DNA from: Entoloma clypeatum
Taxonomy: Eukaryota > Basidiomycota > Agaricomycetes > Agaricales > Entolomataceae
DNA length: 64,000 bases
Assembly (NCBI GenBank): GCA_963565915.1
Contig: OY751490.1
Location: forward strand, 4,092,001 to 4,156,000
Reading direction: 5' to 3'
Shown here piece after piece: positions 55,299-64,000 of this stretch (positions within the stretch are counted from its first letter, which is position 1; every line of letters begins with the position of its first letter). Under the pieces are notes generated by a model, which was given only the letters and a program-made list of their open reading frames with translations, was not told the origin of the DNA and ran no database searches. Made by a program: the position numbers and the translations under genes.

Positions 55299-56252
55299 AT
55301 GTCAGCAACCGATTTTCAAAAGGAGATGGAGGCGCTGCAGGCTAAGCTCGCGGAGGTGGAGGCGAAGAAGCGAGCAGTGGAGGAGGAGGCTGCAAGGAAG
55401 GCTGAGGAGGAGCGGAGAGCGGAGGAAGAGAGGGCTGCGGAGGCAGTGCAGTTAGCGGAGGAGATGCGGGTAGCGGAGGAGATGCGTCAGGCGTCAGAGC
55501 TGGCGGCTCAGAAGAGGGCCAATGAAGTGGCCGCTGCGCAAGGCGCGTTGAGCAAGGGGTTGGGGGGGCCGCAGGCGGAGAAGGTGATGAAGAAAAGGAA
55601 GGTAGAGGAGGTGACGGCGACGGTTGGAGAGGGGTCGGGAGTCGGGGTCGGGTTCAGCACCTGTGATAGGTGCATTGTGAAGGGTGTTGAGTGCAAACAC
55701 GATGAGTGAGTTCTTCTTTGGTTCGTCTCTTCTGTTTTAACCTTTTGTTTTAGGAATAAGTCGTCCTGCAAGGGTTATGTAAAAGACAAGAAGAAGTGCG
55801 AGGTCGGAGCATCAGAGGGAAAGTCGGAGGTGACAGAGGTGAAGAAAACGGTGAAAGTGAATAAGGGGAAGAAAAAGGCGTCAGAGATGCCGCCAGAGAG
55901 TGGGTCAGAGGACACCGTCTTGAGTGTCCTCAAGATGATTTTGGCGGAGACCAGGCAGGTGAGGCGACTGCTAACAGCAGTTGAAGGCTCGGTGAACACC
56001 GAGTATCAACCCAAGTTGCCGGAGGTGTCGGAGGAAGGGTCGGAGTTGGAGATGGATATGAGGGAGGAGATGCATGAGTTCAGACTGGAGAAGAGCATCA
56101 CAAGGAGGATTAGGAAGGATATAGTGAATAGGAAAAGGTTGGAGTTGCCGGAGCTGTCGGACGATTCTGACATGTCAATTTTGGAGCTGTCGGAGAAGGC
56201 GGAGTCAGACAAGGAGGAGGGTCCTTCAAACAAGAAACAACGTACTAAGTAG
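55299..56252 (+). CDS. Antisense Zn2Cys6-like coiled-coil protein of D1
   Basis: Intact two-exon gene on the strand opposite gag-pol: exon 1 55299-55705, intron 55706-55753 (GTGAGT..TTTTAG, 48 nt), exon 2 55754-56252; 906 nt, 301 residues. Residues 1-75: Ala/Glu/Lys/Arg coiled coil (MSATDFQKEMEALQAKLAEV). Around 125-155: CDRCIVKGVEC, 8 residues, then CKGYVKDKKKC, a Zn(II)2Cys6-type cluster with the fifth Cys replaced by Tyr, split by the intron. Then Lys-rich and acidic segments, and the tail SNKKQRTK, a possible nuclear signal. A C/T-rich tract (55225-55275) precedes ATG, as at many fungal starts. Its 3' end overlaps the pol end by 27 bp. No stop, in contrast to gag-pol. Suggested role, DNA binding or element regulation, is inferred. 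Confidence 0.78.
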
Positions 56253-59200
56253 ATAGCAATAGTATTTGTTTGAGAGCAACGTGAGCGGACCCAGTTTGTT
56301 GGGATAAGCGGAATGAAAGTCGGAGACAAGCTCGGGGGTGTTTTCCAGTTCATTGGCTGGTAGCCAAGAGAATTCTTCATCAGTGTTTTCATATCCTAAC
56401 CAATGGACAAAATATAGTAGCTTGCAGCTACGTCGTCGGTCGACCTTTGAGTCGACAATTTCAGCAATCTCATACTCAAGTTCTCTGTTGATGTCAATCA
56501 GAGGAGGCGGAGGTTGGGTCCGATTCGGAATGGTGTTCGGAGTTGTGGGTTCAAGCATGGAGACATGGTAGACGGGGTGAACTCCGCGGAATGTGTCGGG
56601 GAGTTGGAGGGTAAAGGAGTGTGTGCCAGGTTGTGCAATGATCTCATATGGTCCCAAGTACTTTTCTGAGAGTTTCTTAGATGAGTGTATTGTGCGGAAG
56701 AACTGTGCTTTAACAAAAACCTGTTGTCCGACAGAGAACATCGGAGCTGTGATCTGATTGTTGTCGGAGGACTTTTGGTAACGTCGTTGAGCGTCGGAGA
56801 TGGTGGATTTCAGTTCTTGGTGAAGTTCGTCTAAGTCGGTCACGAAGAATCAGGCTCGGGAAGAGGCAAGGTCTCGTTCTGGGTGAACAGTAATGTTCGG
56901 ATGGTAACCCTTGTTATCAAAGAAGGGAGATATGCCAGTGGTAGCACTAGGTGCGTTGTTGTATGCGAACTCCGCAATTGGAAGGAGAGCAGACCAGTTA
57001 TCCTGTTGGTAGTTGCAGAATATCCGCAAGTACTGTTCGAGGGTCTGGTTAGTGCATTCAGTTTGGCCATTGCCTTCTGGGTGGTAACCAGAGATGAAGT
57101 GGAGGGTACATGTTCAGAGCCTTTCTGAGAGATCGGACGAATTGGGAGACAAATTCGGGGCCGCGGTCGGAGGTGACATGTTTGGGAACGCCATGTTTAG
57201 AGAAGATGTGTAATACAAAGAGTACAGCAAGGTCTTCGGAGGTGCAGTGAATGGTTGTCGGAATGAAGATACTTTGCTTCATCAATCGGTCAATGATAAC
57301 GAGGATGGAGTCAAAGTTGTCGGAGGTCGGAAGGGTCTCGATGAAATCCATTGAGATAGAATTCCAAGGATGTTCGGGGATCAGGAGCTGTTTGAGTAGG
57401 CTGTAAGGCTTGTGTCTTTGTGGCTTTGATCGCATGCAAGTGGTACATGACTTGCAATAGTGTTTGATGAAATCTCGTATTCCGGGCCAGGTGTAATCAC
57501 GCTGAATGAGACTGAGTGTCTTGTTCTGACCTGGGTGTCCAGCAAGCATATGATCGTGCTTGTGCTGTAGGACTTGGAGTCGGAGGTTGTTGGAGTCAGG
57601 AACATATATCCGATTGTCATGTCGGAGGAAACCATTGGGGTCGAGAGACCAGTGGGGTTTAGGATCTCTAGAAAGAGTGTCGTAAAGAGTGTCGGAAGGG
57701 AGTGCTGTGAGTACGTCATGGTGAAGCTTTTCTGTGTCCATGATAATGGTTGCATGGAGGACGGGCTCAAGGAGTTGAGTCACGCGAACTGAAGCGGAGA
57801 GCTGTTCTTGCGAAAAGACTGGTCGGAGGTTGGTCGGATTGATGTCGACGTAGTCGCTATTTCCCCCTTTAGGGTAGACATCCCAACGTCTAGTTAGAGA
57901 GTCAGGTTTAGTTCCCAATCGGCCGGGGCGGAATCAGATGACGAGGTTGAACTGAGAAAGGTATTCCGACCATCGGACTTGTCGGCATGAAAGAACTTTG
58001 GTGGTGGCAAAATACTTGAGATTTTTGTGGTCGGTAACGACATCAATTGGAGTACCGGAGCCTTCGAGGTAATGGCGCCAAATTTTAAATGCTTCATAGA
58101 TGGCAAGAAGTTCCTTATTGTGGGTGTCATAGTTTACTTTGGGGGCCGTGAAGGTGCGGGAATGGAATGCGATGGGGTGGACTTCATTGTCGGAGGTGAC
58201 TATCGACAGAATAGCCGCTAGGGCATAGTCGGATGTGTCAGTTTCGACAATTATCGGAGAGTCGGGGATCCAGTGTGTCAGGATCGGAGCGGTGGTAAAT
58301 GCCTTTTTCAGGTCATTAAAAGCGGTTCGAGCGTCGTCGGAGAACAGCCAAGTGGCATGTTTCCTGGTTAAATGAGTGAGTGGAATAGTGATGTTGGAAT
58401 AGAATGGAATGAAACGTCGGTAAAAGTTTGCAAAACCTAAAAAGGACTGGACGTCCTTCACTCTGCACGGTTCAGGCCAATCCTGAATAATCTTGACTTT
58501 CGCTTCCGACATTTTGAGTCCGTTGGGAGAAAGGATAAATCCAAGATATTCTACAGTTTCGGCAGAGAAGTCACACTTGTCAGTGCGGGCGTAAAGACCA
58601 TGTTGTTGGAGTTGTTGGAGGACTTCTCAGACATGTTTTTTGTGTTCCTCAGGGTTGTCAGAGTAGATCAGGATGTTGTTGAGGTAAACAGTAATGCAGT
58701 TGTCCAGAAGGGCAGAGAAGATGTCGTTCATGAAATGTTGGAAGGCTGCAGGTGTGTTAGACAATCTGAATGGCATTACTAACCATTCAAATGATCCATA
58801 GCGAGTGCGGAATGCAGTTTTCCATTCATCACCTTCAGCAATGCGGACTAGGTGGTATGCATGTCGGAGGTCTATGGTGGTATAAACACATGCTTTTCCA
58901 GCAGTGGCTAAGAGGTCGGAGATGAGTGGAAGTGGGTATCGGTCCTTCTTTGTGATTTTGTTCAGGCCTCGGTAGTCGACGCATAGTCGGAGTGATCCAT
59001 CTTTCTTTCAGACAAAGAGGATTGGAGCGCCGTGAGGTGAACTAGAAGGTTTGATGAAACCGATATTGAGATGCTCGTTGATGAAGTCTCGGAGGGATCC
59101 AAGTTTGGATTGTGAGAGTGAGTACATTGGACCAATCAGAGGGGAAGTACCTTCCTCCAAATTGATCTTGAGGTCGTACAGTCGGTGGGGTGCAAGGGTG

Positions 59201-59860
59201 TTGGCTTTTTTCTTACTGAATACATCAGCAAAATCGTGGTATTTTTCGGGTATGCCAGAGAGATCAGGAGCATTGTCGGAGACAGACGCGGAATTGGCGG
59301 AGATGTCGGAGAGGTGAACACGGAAAGTGTATGCCCCAGGAGCTTTACATATGCGGCTGGATTGACCATGGTAATATGTGGTGGGTCGGAGGTGTTCAGA
59401 GTGAGTGGATCGGAGGTGCCCATTGGAGAGGGCGGACACTGCAGAGGTGGTGGAGCTGCCTCAGCAGTCGACGTTGGACTCGGACTCAGAGTGTCAGGTA
59501 ACGTAGAATGGAATAAGATACTGCCCAATACCCAGTCAATAAATGGATTGTAGCGGGTGAGCCAGTTGTGTCCTAGAACCAAATTACAAGACAAATCGAG
59601 GGTTGTCACATAAAATGTGACGGTCAGAAGTTCACCGGAAGGGAATCGGAGAGGAAGATCAATAGATTGTGTGATATAAGTATTTGAAGAACCGTCAAAA
59701 AGTTTCAAAACCATAGGTGAAGGAGTCGGAGTCGGAGATAAGTTTAAAGAAGAAATAAATCTGGTATCTGCGAAGCAATGTGTAGAACCAGAATCAATAA
59801 GAATCTTTATTGGAAGATGGTCAGAGATATCAAATCAATACATAGAGAGTTCGGATTTGA
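56226..59860 (-). pseudogene. pol of D1 (broken)
   Basis: Pieces: protease 59136-59830 (LIDSGSTHCFAD), RT 59008-59439 and 58520-59000 with stops, RT end and RNase H 57934-58512 (ETDTSDYALAA; DHKNLKYF), integrase 57058-57918 (GHPGQNKT, CKSCTTC, SMDFIETLP, SDRGPEF), integrase end and chromodomain 56226-56843 (YEIAEIVDSKVDRRRSC; FVHWLGYENTDEEF). Frame breaks near 59010, 58620, 57930, 57110 and 56849. The frame is -1 relative to gag. Same family type as C1 pol. Confidence 0.87.
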
Positions 59861-59952
59861 GAGAGCGGACACATTGAGTCAGAGGATTTCCAAAGGTGCA
59901 TGAAAGGAGTCAACACAATCCCCAGTACGTGCTGGAATCTGAGGACTGCTTA

Positions 59953-61166
59953 CTATTTTTTTGACTCGGTCGTCTTCTCCAATTTGTCCTCAGCTTGGGC
60001 CACGCGGGCCTTTGCTTTGGCATTAGAAGACAATTTCTTCGAGCAGTCAGAAGCCCAATGACCAACGTTGCTGCAAAACATGCATAAATTATTGTCAAAT
60101 TGTTGTTGGCATTCTTGGGGAGTCAATTTCCCATCTTTGCCAAGTTTGTTGGAGAGGGCGGATTTCAGAGAGGTGGATGATGATTTTTGTTGTTGTTGCG
60201 AGTTGGGTTTAGATGACGAGTTGTTATTGGAGGATGATGAAGCAGGGGTCTGTTTCTTGTCAGATTTGTTGGATTTTGGAGTAGATTTGTCAGAGGAGCG
60301 TGATTTCTCGCGTTGACGTTCCCAGTAGCGAGCATCAATGTTATGGGCCATTATCTTCAACTCGGCCAGAGTCTTAGGTTTGGGGTAGGTCTCTAAAACA
60401 TCTTTGATATGTTCCGCTAAACCGGTATAGTACCAATATTGGAGTGCGCCCCATCCCACTGCATGTGAGCGGAAAGACATTTGAAGTCCACGTTGTAATG
60501 TAGAATCTTCTGATTGTCGCACATCCAAAGGTGATCCAGACTATCCTCTGCTTCTCCAGTCAGATCGATAGGTCCAAATTTGGATCAGAGGATGTGCACA
60601 AAGGCGGACCAGTTGTCCAACCAGACAGAGTCATTGTCGGACTCTCCCAAGAGGGTGGGCTCAAACCATTCGAGCACAGTTCCTCGGAGGTATGACAGAG
60701 CAAAACTGACTTTGTTATCATCGTCGCCAAAGGCGGGGTTGTTTCGGAAATATAGTGTGCATTGTGCGAGGAAACTGGTGAGTTTCTGAGAGTCAGAACC
60801 GTCAAAAGTGTCAGGTTCCTTCAACTTCTTTTTTGGAGTCTTTGGAGTCTCTCTACGTCGGAGCTCCTGTGTCATAAGCATGATTGCTTCGGCGAGGTTT
60901 GGAGTTTGCTCGCGACGGAAAGGATTGTTATCGTCAAAAGGAGAGGTCGGAGATTTAAAAGGACGGGATTCTTCAGGAATCGGAGGTCCTTGTGTCTGAG
61001 GTGTTCAAAGACGAGGTGTCAAAGATGTGGGGTCAGGTTTGGGTGCAGATTCTTCTGCAGGAAAATCTTGGAACATATGTAGAAATGTCACCCTGGTGTC
61101 CTGCAGGTTTGATGCTTCCGCTGCGGCTGCTGCTGCATGGGAGTTCTGAGTGTTGCAGGCTGCCAT
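59953..61166 (-). pseudogene. gag of D1 (broken)
   Basis: ATG 61164-61166 (MAACNTQNSHAAAA), an in-frame TGA near 61005, the retrotransposon Gag capsid region at 60585-60881 (DGSDSQKLTSFLAQCTLYF), a break near 60560, then 59953-60528 with capsid end, Ser/Asn/Lys-rich linker and one zinc knuckle CMFCSNVGHWASDC. Ends ESKK, TAG 59953-59955. Confidence 0.85.
59956..59962 (-). promoter_or_regulatory. Putative -1 frameshift heptamer A AAA AAA (family D)
   Basis: Gag frame TCA AAA AAA TAG, with the slip site abutting the stop codon. The -1 frame continues ATA GTA AGC AGT into the protease region. Same context as in family C (37161-37167). Confidence 0.6.
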
Positions 61167-61212
61167 AACTGGAATTTGAAATACGGATAAGTGGGTGGCA
61201 GTTTGGATATAC

Positions 61213-61673
61213 TGTTAAGAACTGATCGACAAAAATGTCGGAGCTATGTCGGACACATTGGAGGGTCGTCGGGTCAGAGTGTGTGCAACGTAGGGGCAAG
61301 GACTTGGCTTCAACTTGTGTGTTGCGCCCTCGCCAATACGTTGGTGTCCTTATTTCGGAGGATCAGAGGTCGGACTCAAGTTAAGAGTCGGAAAGAGGAC
61401 AGGAGGTAAGATGTCGAATCTAAGTTGATATTCAAACTGAAGCTAATACACGATTCTACATAAGTTTAAATACTATGTCGGAGGACGTGTGGCTTCGTTG
61501 GAGTCGGATAACGAGTGGCTGTTGGAGATGCTTAACATAAGTAAAATGGTTGGATGTAAGTAATGTACATAGTAACGAGATTCATAACAGTAAGTATGCA
61601 TAATAAGTATTAGTCAAAATGTCGGAGGTGTCGGAATTGGTCGGAAATCGTCGGAATTGATCGGAATGTAACA
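61213..61673 (-). repeat. 5' LTR of D1
   Basis: 461 bp, same orientation as 54652-55133, shorter mainly because it has fewer 9-bp units. TATTTAAAC on the minus strand near 61470 is the best TATA-like word. Confidence 0.9.
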
Positions 61674-62229
61674 CAGATGTCGGATGTGATCATGAATCAA
61701 TGTCATTGCAGAGGTGCGGACGTGATTAATGCGTCAGGATACAGCTTTGGAATGGCCCTTGGCCATTGAAGAAAGACTGAAGCAATGTAAATATCAGCAC
61801 AAGGGCACAGAATGAGTGCACATCAAGACAGGAACAACATCCAGCCAGAGAAATGGGGAGACAGGCACAGATAACTGCGTGAGAGATCTTTGGGAACAGC
61901 ATTGTGACATGTGGGGATAGGGTGGACACATGGCAAGGGTTTGATGCAGTGTGGGAGTAGGGTGGTTGACAAGGTGTGGTATTAGACCTGAATTCACCAA
62001 ATGATGGGAGGGGTTGATGAGAGATTGTTAGGGCGACACATTGTTGCACGTGATGATGTGACATGGGGCCGCCGAAGGCGTTGAGAGGGCGGCATGGGAG
62101 TGGACTGGATGGTCGCCAAATGACAGGAGTCGACAAGAGAGCACGAGAGAGGCTAGCGCGACACGTTGTTGCACATGATTATATGACATGGGAGTGGACT
62201 GGAGGGCTGCCTAACAAGGGGAGGTGGCA
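61674..62229. other. Spacer between D1 and D2
   Basis: No gene. Contains two diverged copies, about 125 bp apart, of gcgacacattgttgcac followed by gtgacatggg (62032 and 62158). The join to D2 is at about 62230 (attgcacaacctggcac). Confidence 0.6.
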
Positions 62230-62645
62230 TGATTGCACAACCTGGCACACACTCCTTTACCCTCCAACTCCCCGACACATTCCGCGGAGTTCACCCCGTC
62301 TACCATGTCTCCATGCTTGAACCCACAACTCCGAACACCATTCCGAATCGGACCCAACCTCCGCCTCCTCTGATTGACATCAACAGAGAACTTGAGTATG
62401 AGATTGCTGAAATTGTCGACTCAAAGGTCGACCGACGACGTAGCTGCAAGCTACTATATTTTGTCCATTGGTTAGGATATGAAAACACTGATGAAGAATT
62501 CTCTTGGCTACCAGCCAATGAACTGGAAAACACCCCCGAGCTTGTCTCCGACTTTCATTCCGCTTATCCCAACAAACTGGGTCCGCTCACGTTGCTCTCA
62601 AACAAATACTATTGCTATCTACTTAGTACGTTGTTTCTTGTTTGA
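62230..62645 (+). pseudogene. Chromodomain end of D2 pol
   Basis: An open frame of 138 codons: VHPVYHVSMLEPTTPN, YEIAEIVDSKVDRRRSC, FVHWLGYENTDEEF, ending LGPLTLLSN..FLV. Corresponds to the last part of pol. Upstream pol is missing, so it has no start of its own. Confidence 0.75.
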
Positions 62646-63599
62646 AGGACCCTCCTCCTTGTCCGACTCCTCCTTGTCTGACTCCGCCTTCTCCGACAGC
62701 TCCAAAATTGACATGTCAGAATCGTCCGACAGCTCCGGCAACTCCAACCTTTTCCTATTCACTATATCCTTCCTAATCCTCCTTGTGATGCTCTTCTCCA
62801 GTCTGAACTCATGCATCTCCTCCCTCATATCCATCTCCAACTCCGACCCTTCCTCCGACACCTCCGGCAACTTGGGTTGATACTCGGTGTTCACCGAGCC
62901 TTCAACTGCTGTTAGCAGTCGCCTCACCTGCCTGGTCTCCGCCAAAATCATCTTGAGGACACTCAAGACGGTGTCCTCTGACCCACTCTCTGGCGGCATC
63001 TCTGACGCCTTTTTCTTCCCCTTATTCACTTTCACCGTTTTCTTCACCTCTGTCACCTCCGACTTTCCCTCTGATGCTCCGACCTCGCACTTCTTCTTGT
63101 CTTTTACATAACCCTTGCAGGACGACTTATTCCTAAAACAAAAGGTTAAAACAGAAGAGACGAACCAAAGAAGAACTCACTCATCGTGTTTGCACTCAAC
63201 ACCCTTCACAATGCACCTATCGCAGGCGCCGACCCCGACTCCCGACCCCTCTCCAACCATTGCCGTCACCTCCTCTACCTTCCTCTTCTTTGTCACCTTC
63301 TTCTTCCTCTCTGCCTGCAGCCCCCCCGACCCCTTGCTCAACACACCTTGCGCAGCAGCCACTTCATTGGCCCTCTTCTGAGCCGTCAGCTCTGATGCCC
63401 AATGCATCTCCTCCGCTAACCGCACCGCCTCCGCAGCCCTCTCTTCCTCCGCTCTCCGCTCCTCCTCAGCCTTCCTCACAGCCTCCTCCTCCTCAGCCTT
63501 CCTCGCAGCCTCCTCCTCCGCTGCTCGCTTCTTTGCCTCCACCTCCGCAAGCTTAGCCTGCAGCGCCTCCATCTCCTTTTGAAAATCGGTTGCTGACAT
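62619..63599 (-). CDS. Antisense Zn2Cys6-like coiled-coil protein of D2
   Basis: Intact second copy: exon 1 63181-63599, intron 63133-63180 (48 nt, same site as D1), exon 2 62619-63132; 933 nt, 310 residues. Compared with D1 it has extra AEEEEAVRK-type and DKEES repeats and lacks a few residues before ASEL and around the Gly-Val linker; every length change is a multiple of three. Cluster CDRCIVKGVEC / CKGYVKDKKKC is identical, including the Tyr. It overlaps the pol end by 27 bp in antisense. The two copies with open frames next to decayed gag-pol suggest that the protein is maintained. Confidence 0.78.
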
Positions 63600-63769
63600 A
63601 TTGAAGTTTTTTTGGAAGAGTTTTGAAGCGGAAAGATAATGGGAGGAACAAGAAGAAAGAACCACTCAGACGGTATTTTCAACCAATGCATCACATGACA
63701 CAGTTCACGTGCACTGACCACCTAGGTCCTTAGGCCTCATGGGATCGGCCCTAAGGGGGAAATACTGTT

Positions 63770-64000
63770 ACATTCCGATCAATTCTGACAATTTCCAACC
63801 AATTCTGACACCTCCAAAACCTCCAACACCTCCAACACCTCCAACACCTCCAACACCTCCAACACCTCCAACACCTCCAACACCTCCAACACCTCCAACA
63901 TTTTGACTAATACTTATTATGCATACTTACTGTTATGAATCTCGTTACTATGTACATTACTTACATCCGACCATTTTACTTATGTTAAGAATCTCCAACA
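63770..64000 (+). repeat. 3' LTR of D2, cut by window edge
   Basis: Begins TGTTACATTCCGATCAATTC, the reverse complement of the D1 LTR end, and continues to base 64000 (about 231 bp). Confidence 0.88.
63808..63900. repeat. 9-bp tandem repeat in D2 LTR, about ten units
   Basis: Units acctccaac (gttggaggt on the other strand). In D1 the same place has one to four units of gtgtcggag. Here the array is expanded and every CGG has become TGG. Confidence 0.9.

Larger units (their letters stand above)
54652..61673 (-). mobile_element. D1: Ty3/gypsy element, LTR to LTR, with antisense gene
   Basis: On the minus strand: 5' LTR (61213-61673), gag (61166-59953), pol (to 56226), accessory gene on the opposite strand (55299-56252), purine tract AAGGGGGAAATAC (55134-55146), 3' LTR (54652-55133). 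gag and pol carry many stop codons and shifts. Flanking pentamers differ (gaacc left, cagat right), so there is no target duplication and the two ends may come from a rearranged insertion. Not preceded by a recognisable tRNA primer site. Confidence 0.88.
62230..64000 (+). mobile_element. D2: inverted 3' end of family D element
   Basis: On the plus strand: chromodomain end of pol (to 62645), accessory gene on the minus strand (62619-63599), purine tract (63757-63769) and 3' LTR from 63770 to the window edge. Together with D1 this is the same inverted arrangement as C1/C2. Arms are very similar but, unlike C, carry several indels. Confidence 0.87.

Noticed and set aside
54647..61678. Target-site duplication around D1
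   Set aside because: Flanking pentamers are gaacc and cagat; no duplication, so D1 cannot be claimed as a simple intact insertion.

Overview
The window looks like accessory, repeat-rich DNA from a filamentous basidiomycete, most likely an Agaricomycete. The evidence is introns of about 50-60 nt with GT..AG ends, chromodomain-bearing Ty3/gypsy elements, a Pps1-type dual-specificity phosphatase, a multi-KOW Spt5-like remnant and a probable TET/JBP-type oxygenase. No tRNA, rRNA or CRISPR array was seen. About two thirds of the sequence is mobile DNA. The only well-supported complete host gene is the phosphatase at 45240-50552 (minus).

Layout. 1-4666: element A, a Ty3/gypsy element on the minus strand whose pol runs off the left edge; it is inserted in a fragment of element family B. 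4667-10920: two B fragments, B1 (+) and B2 (-), joined tail to tail. 10921-20297: host-like DNA with an Spt5-like remnant, a probable TET/JBP-like gene and a possible tiny spliced gene. 20298-26899: B3, a structurally complete B element with 388-bp LTRs and a perfect 5-bp target duplication. 26905-31566: hypothetical exons and a broken B fragment (B4). 31567-38859: family C, a 5'-truncated minus-strand element (C1) fused head to head with an inverted 3' end (C2). 38860-45239: a Tc1/mariner remnant, a 20-bp minisatellite and one unknown ORF. 45240-50552: the phosphatase. 51263-53420: a TA-flanked element with about 0.7-kb inverted repeats and a 200-N gap. 54652-64000: family D, an LTR-to-LTR minus-strand element (D1) followed by an inverted 3' end (D2).

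Most interesting system. Families C and D carry an extra gene between the end of pol and the 3' LTR, on the strand opposite gag-pol. It has one intron of 48-50 nt at a conserved position. It encodes an N-terminal coiled coil, a Zn(II)2Cys6-like cysteine cluster (CX2CX6CX11CX2CX6C in C; the fifth Cys is Tyr in D) and a basic tail ending in KKQR(T)K. In D both copies are open reading frames of 301 and 310 codons that differ only by indels of multiples of three, although gag-pol is full of stops. The LTRs are loaded with CGG triplets, the kind of site Zn2Cys6 proteins bind. A retroelement that encodes its own convergent, possibly autoregulatory DNA-binding protein is a reasonable hypothesis.

Other points. 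B3 has the signature of Tf1-type self-priming: 11 nt just after the 5' LTR are perfectly complementary to the predicted 5' end of the transcript. A, C and D each have a canonical -1 frameshift heptamer at the end of gag with pol open in the -1 frame. Differences between paired LTRs are almost all CpG transitions, including the same CpG deaminated on opposite strands in the two LTRs, which points to heavy methylation of these elements.
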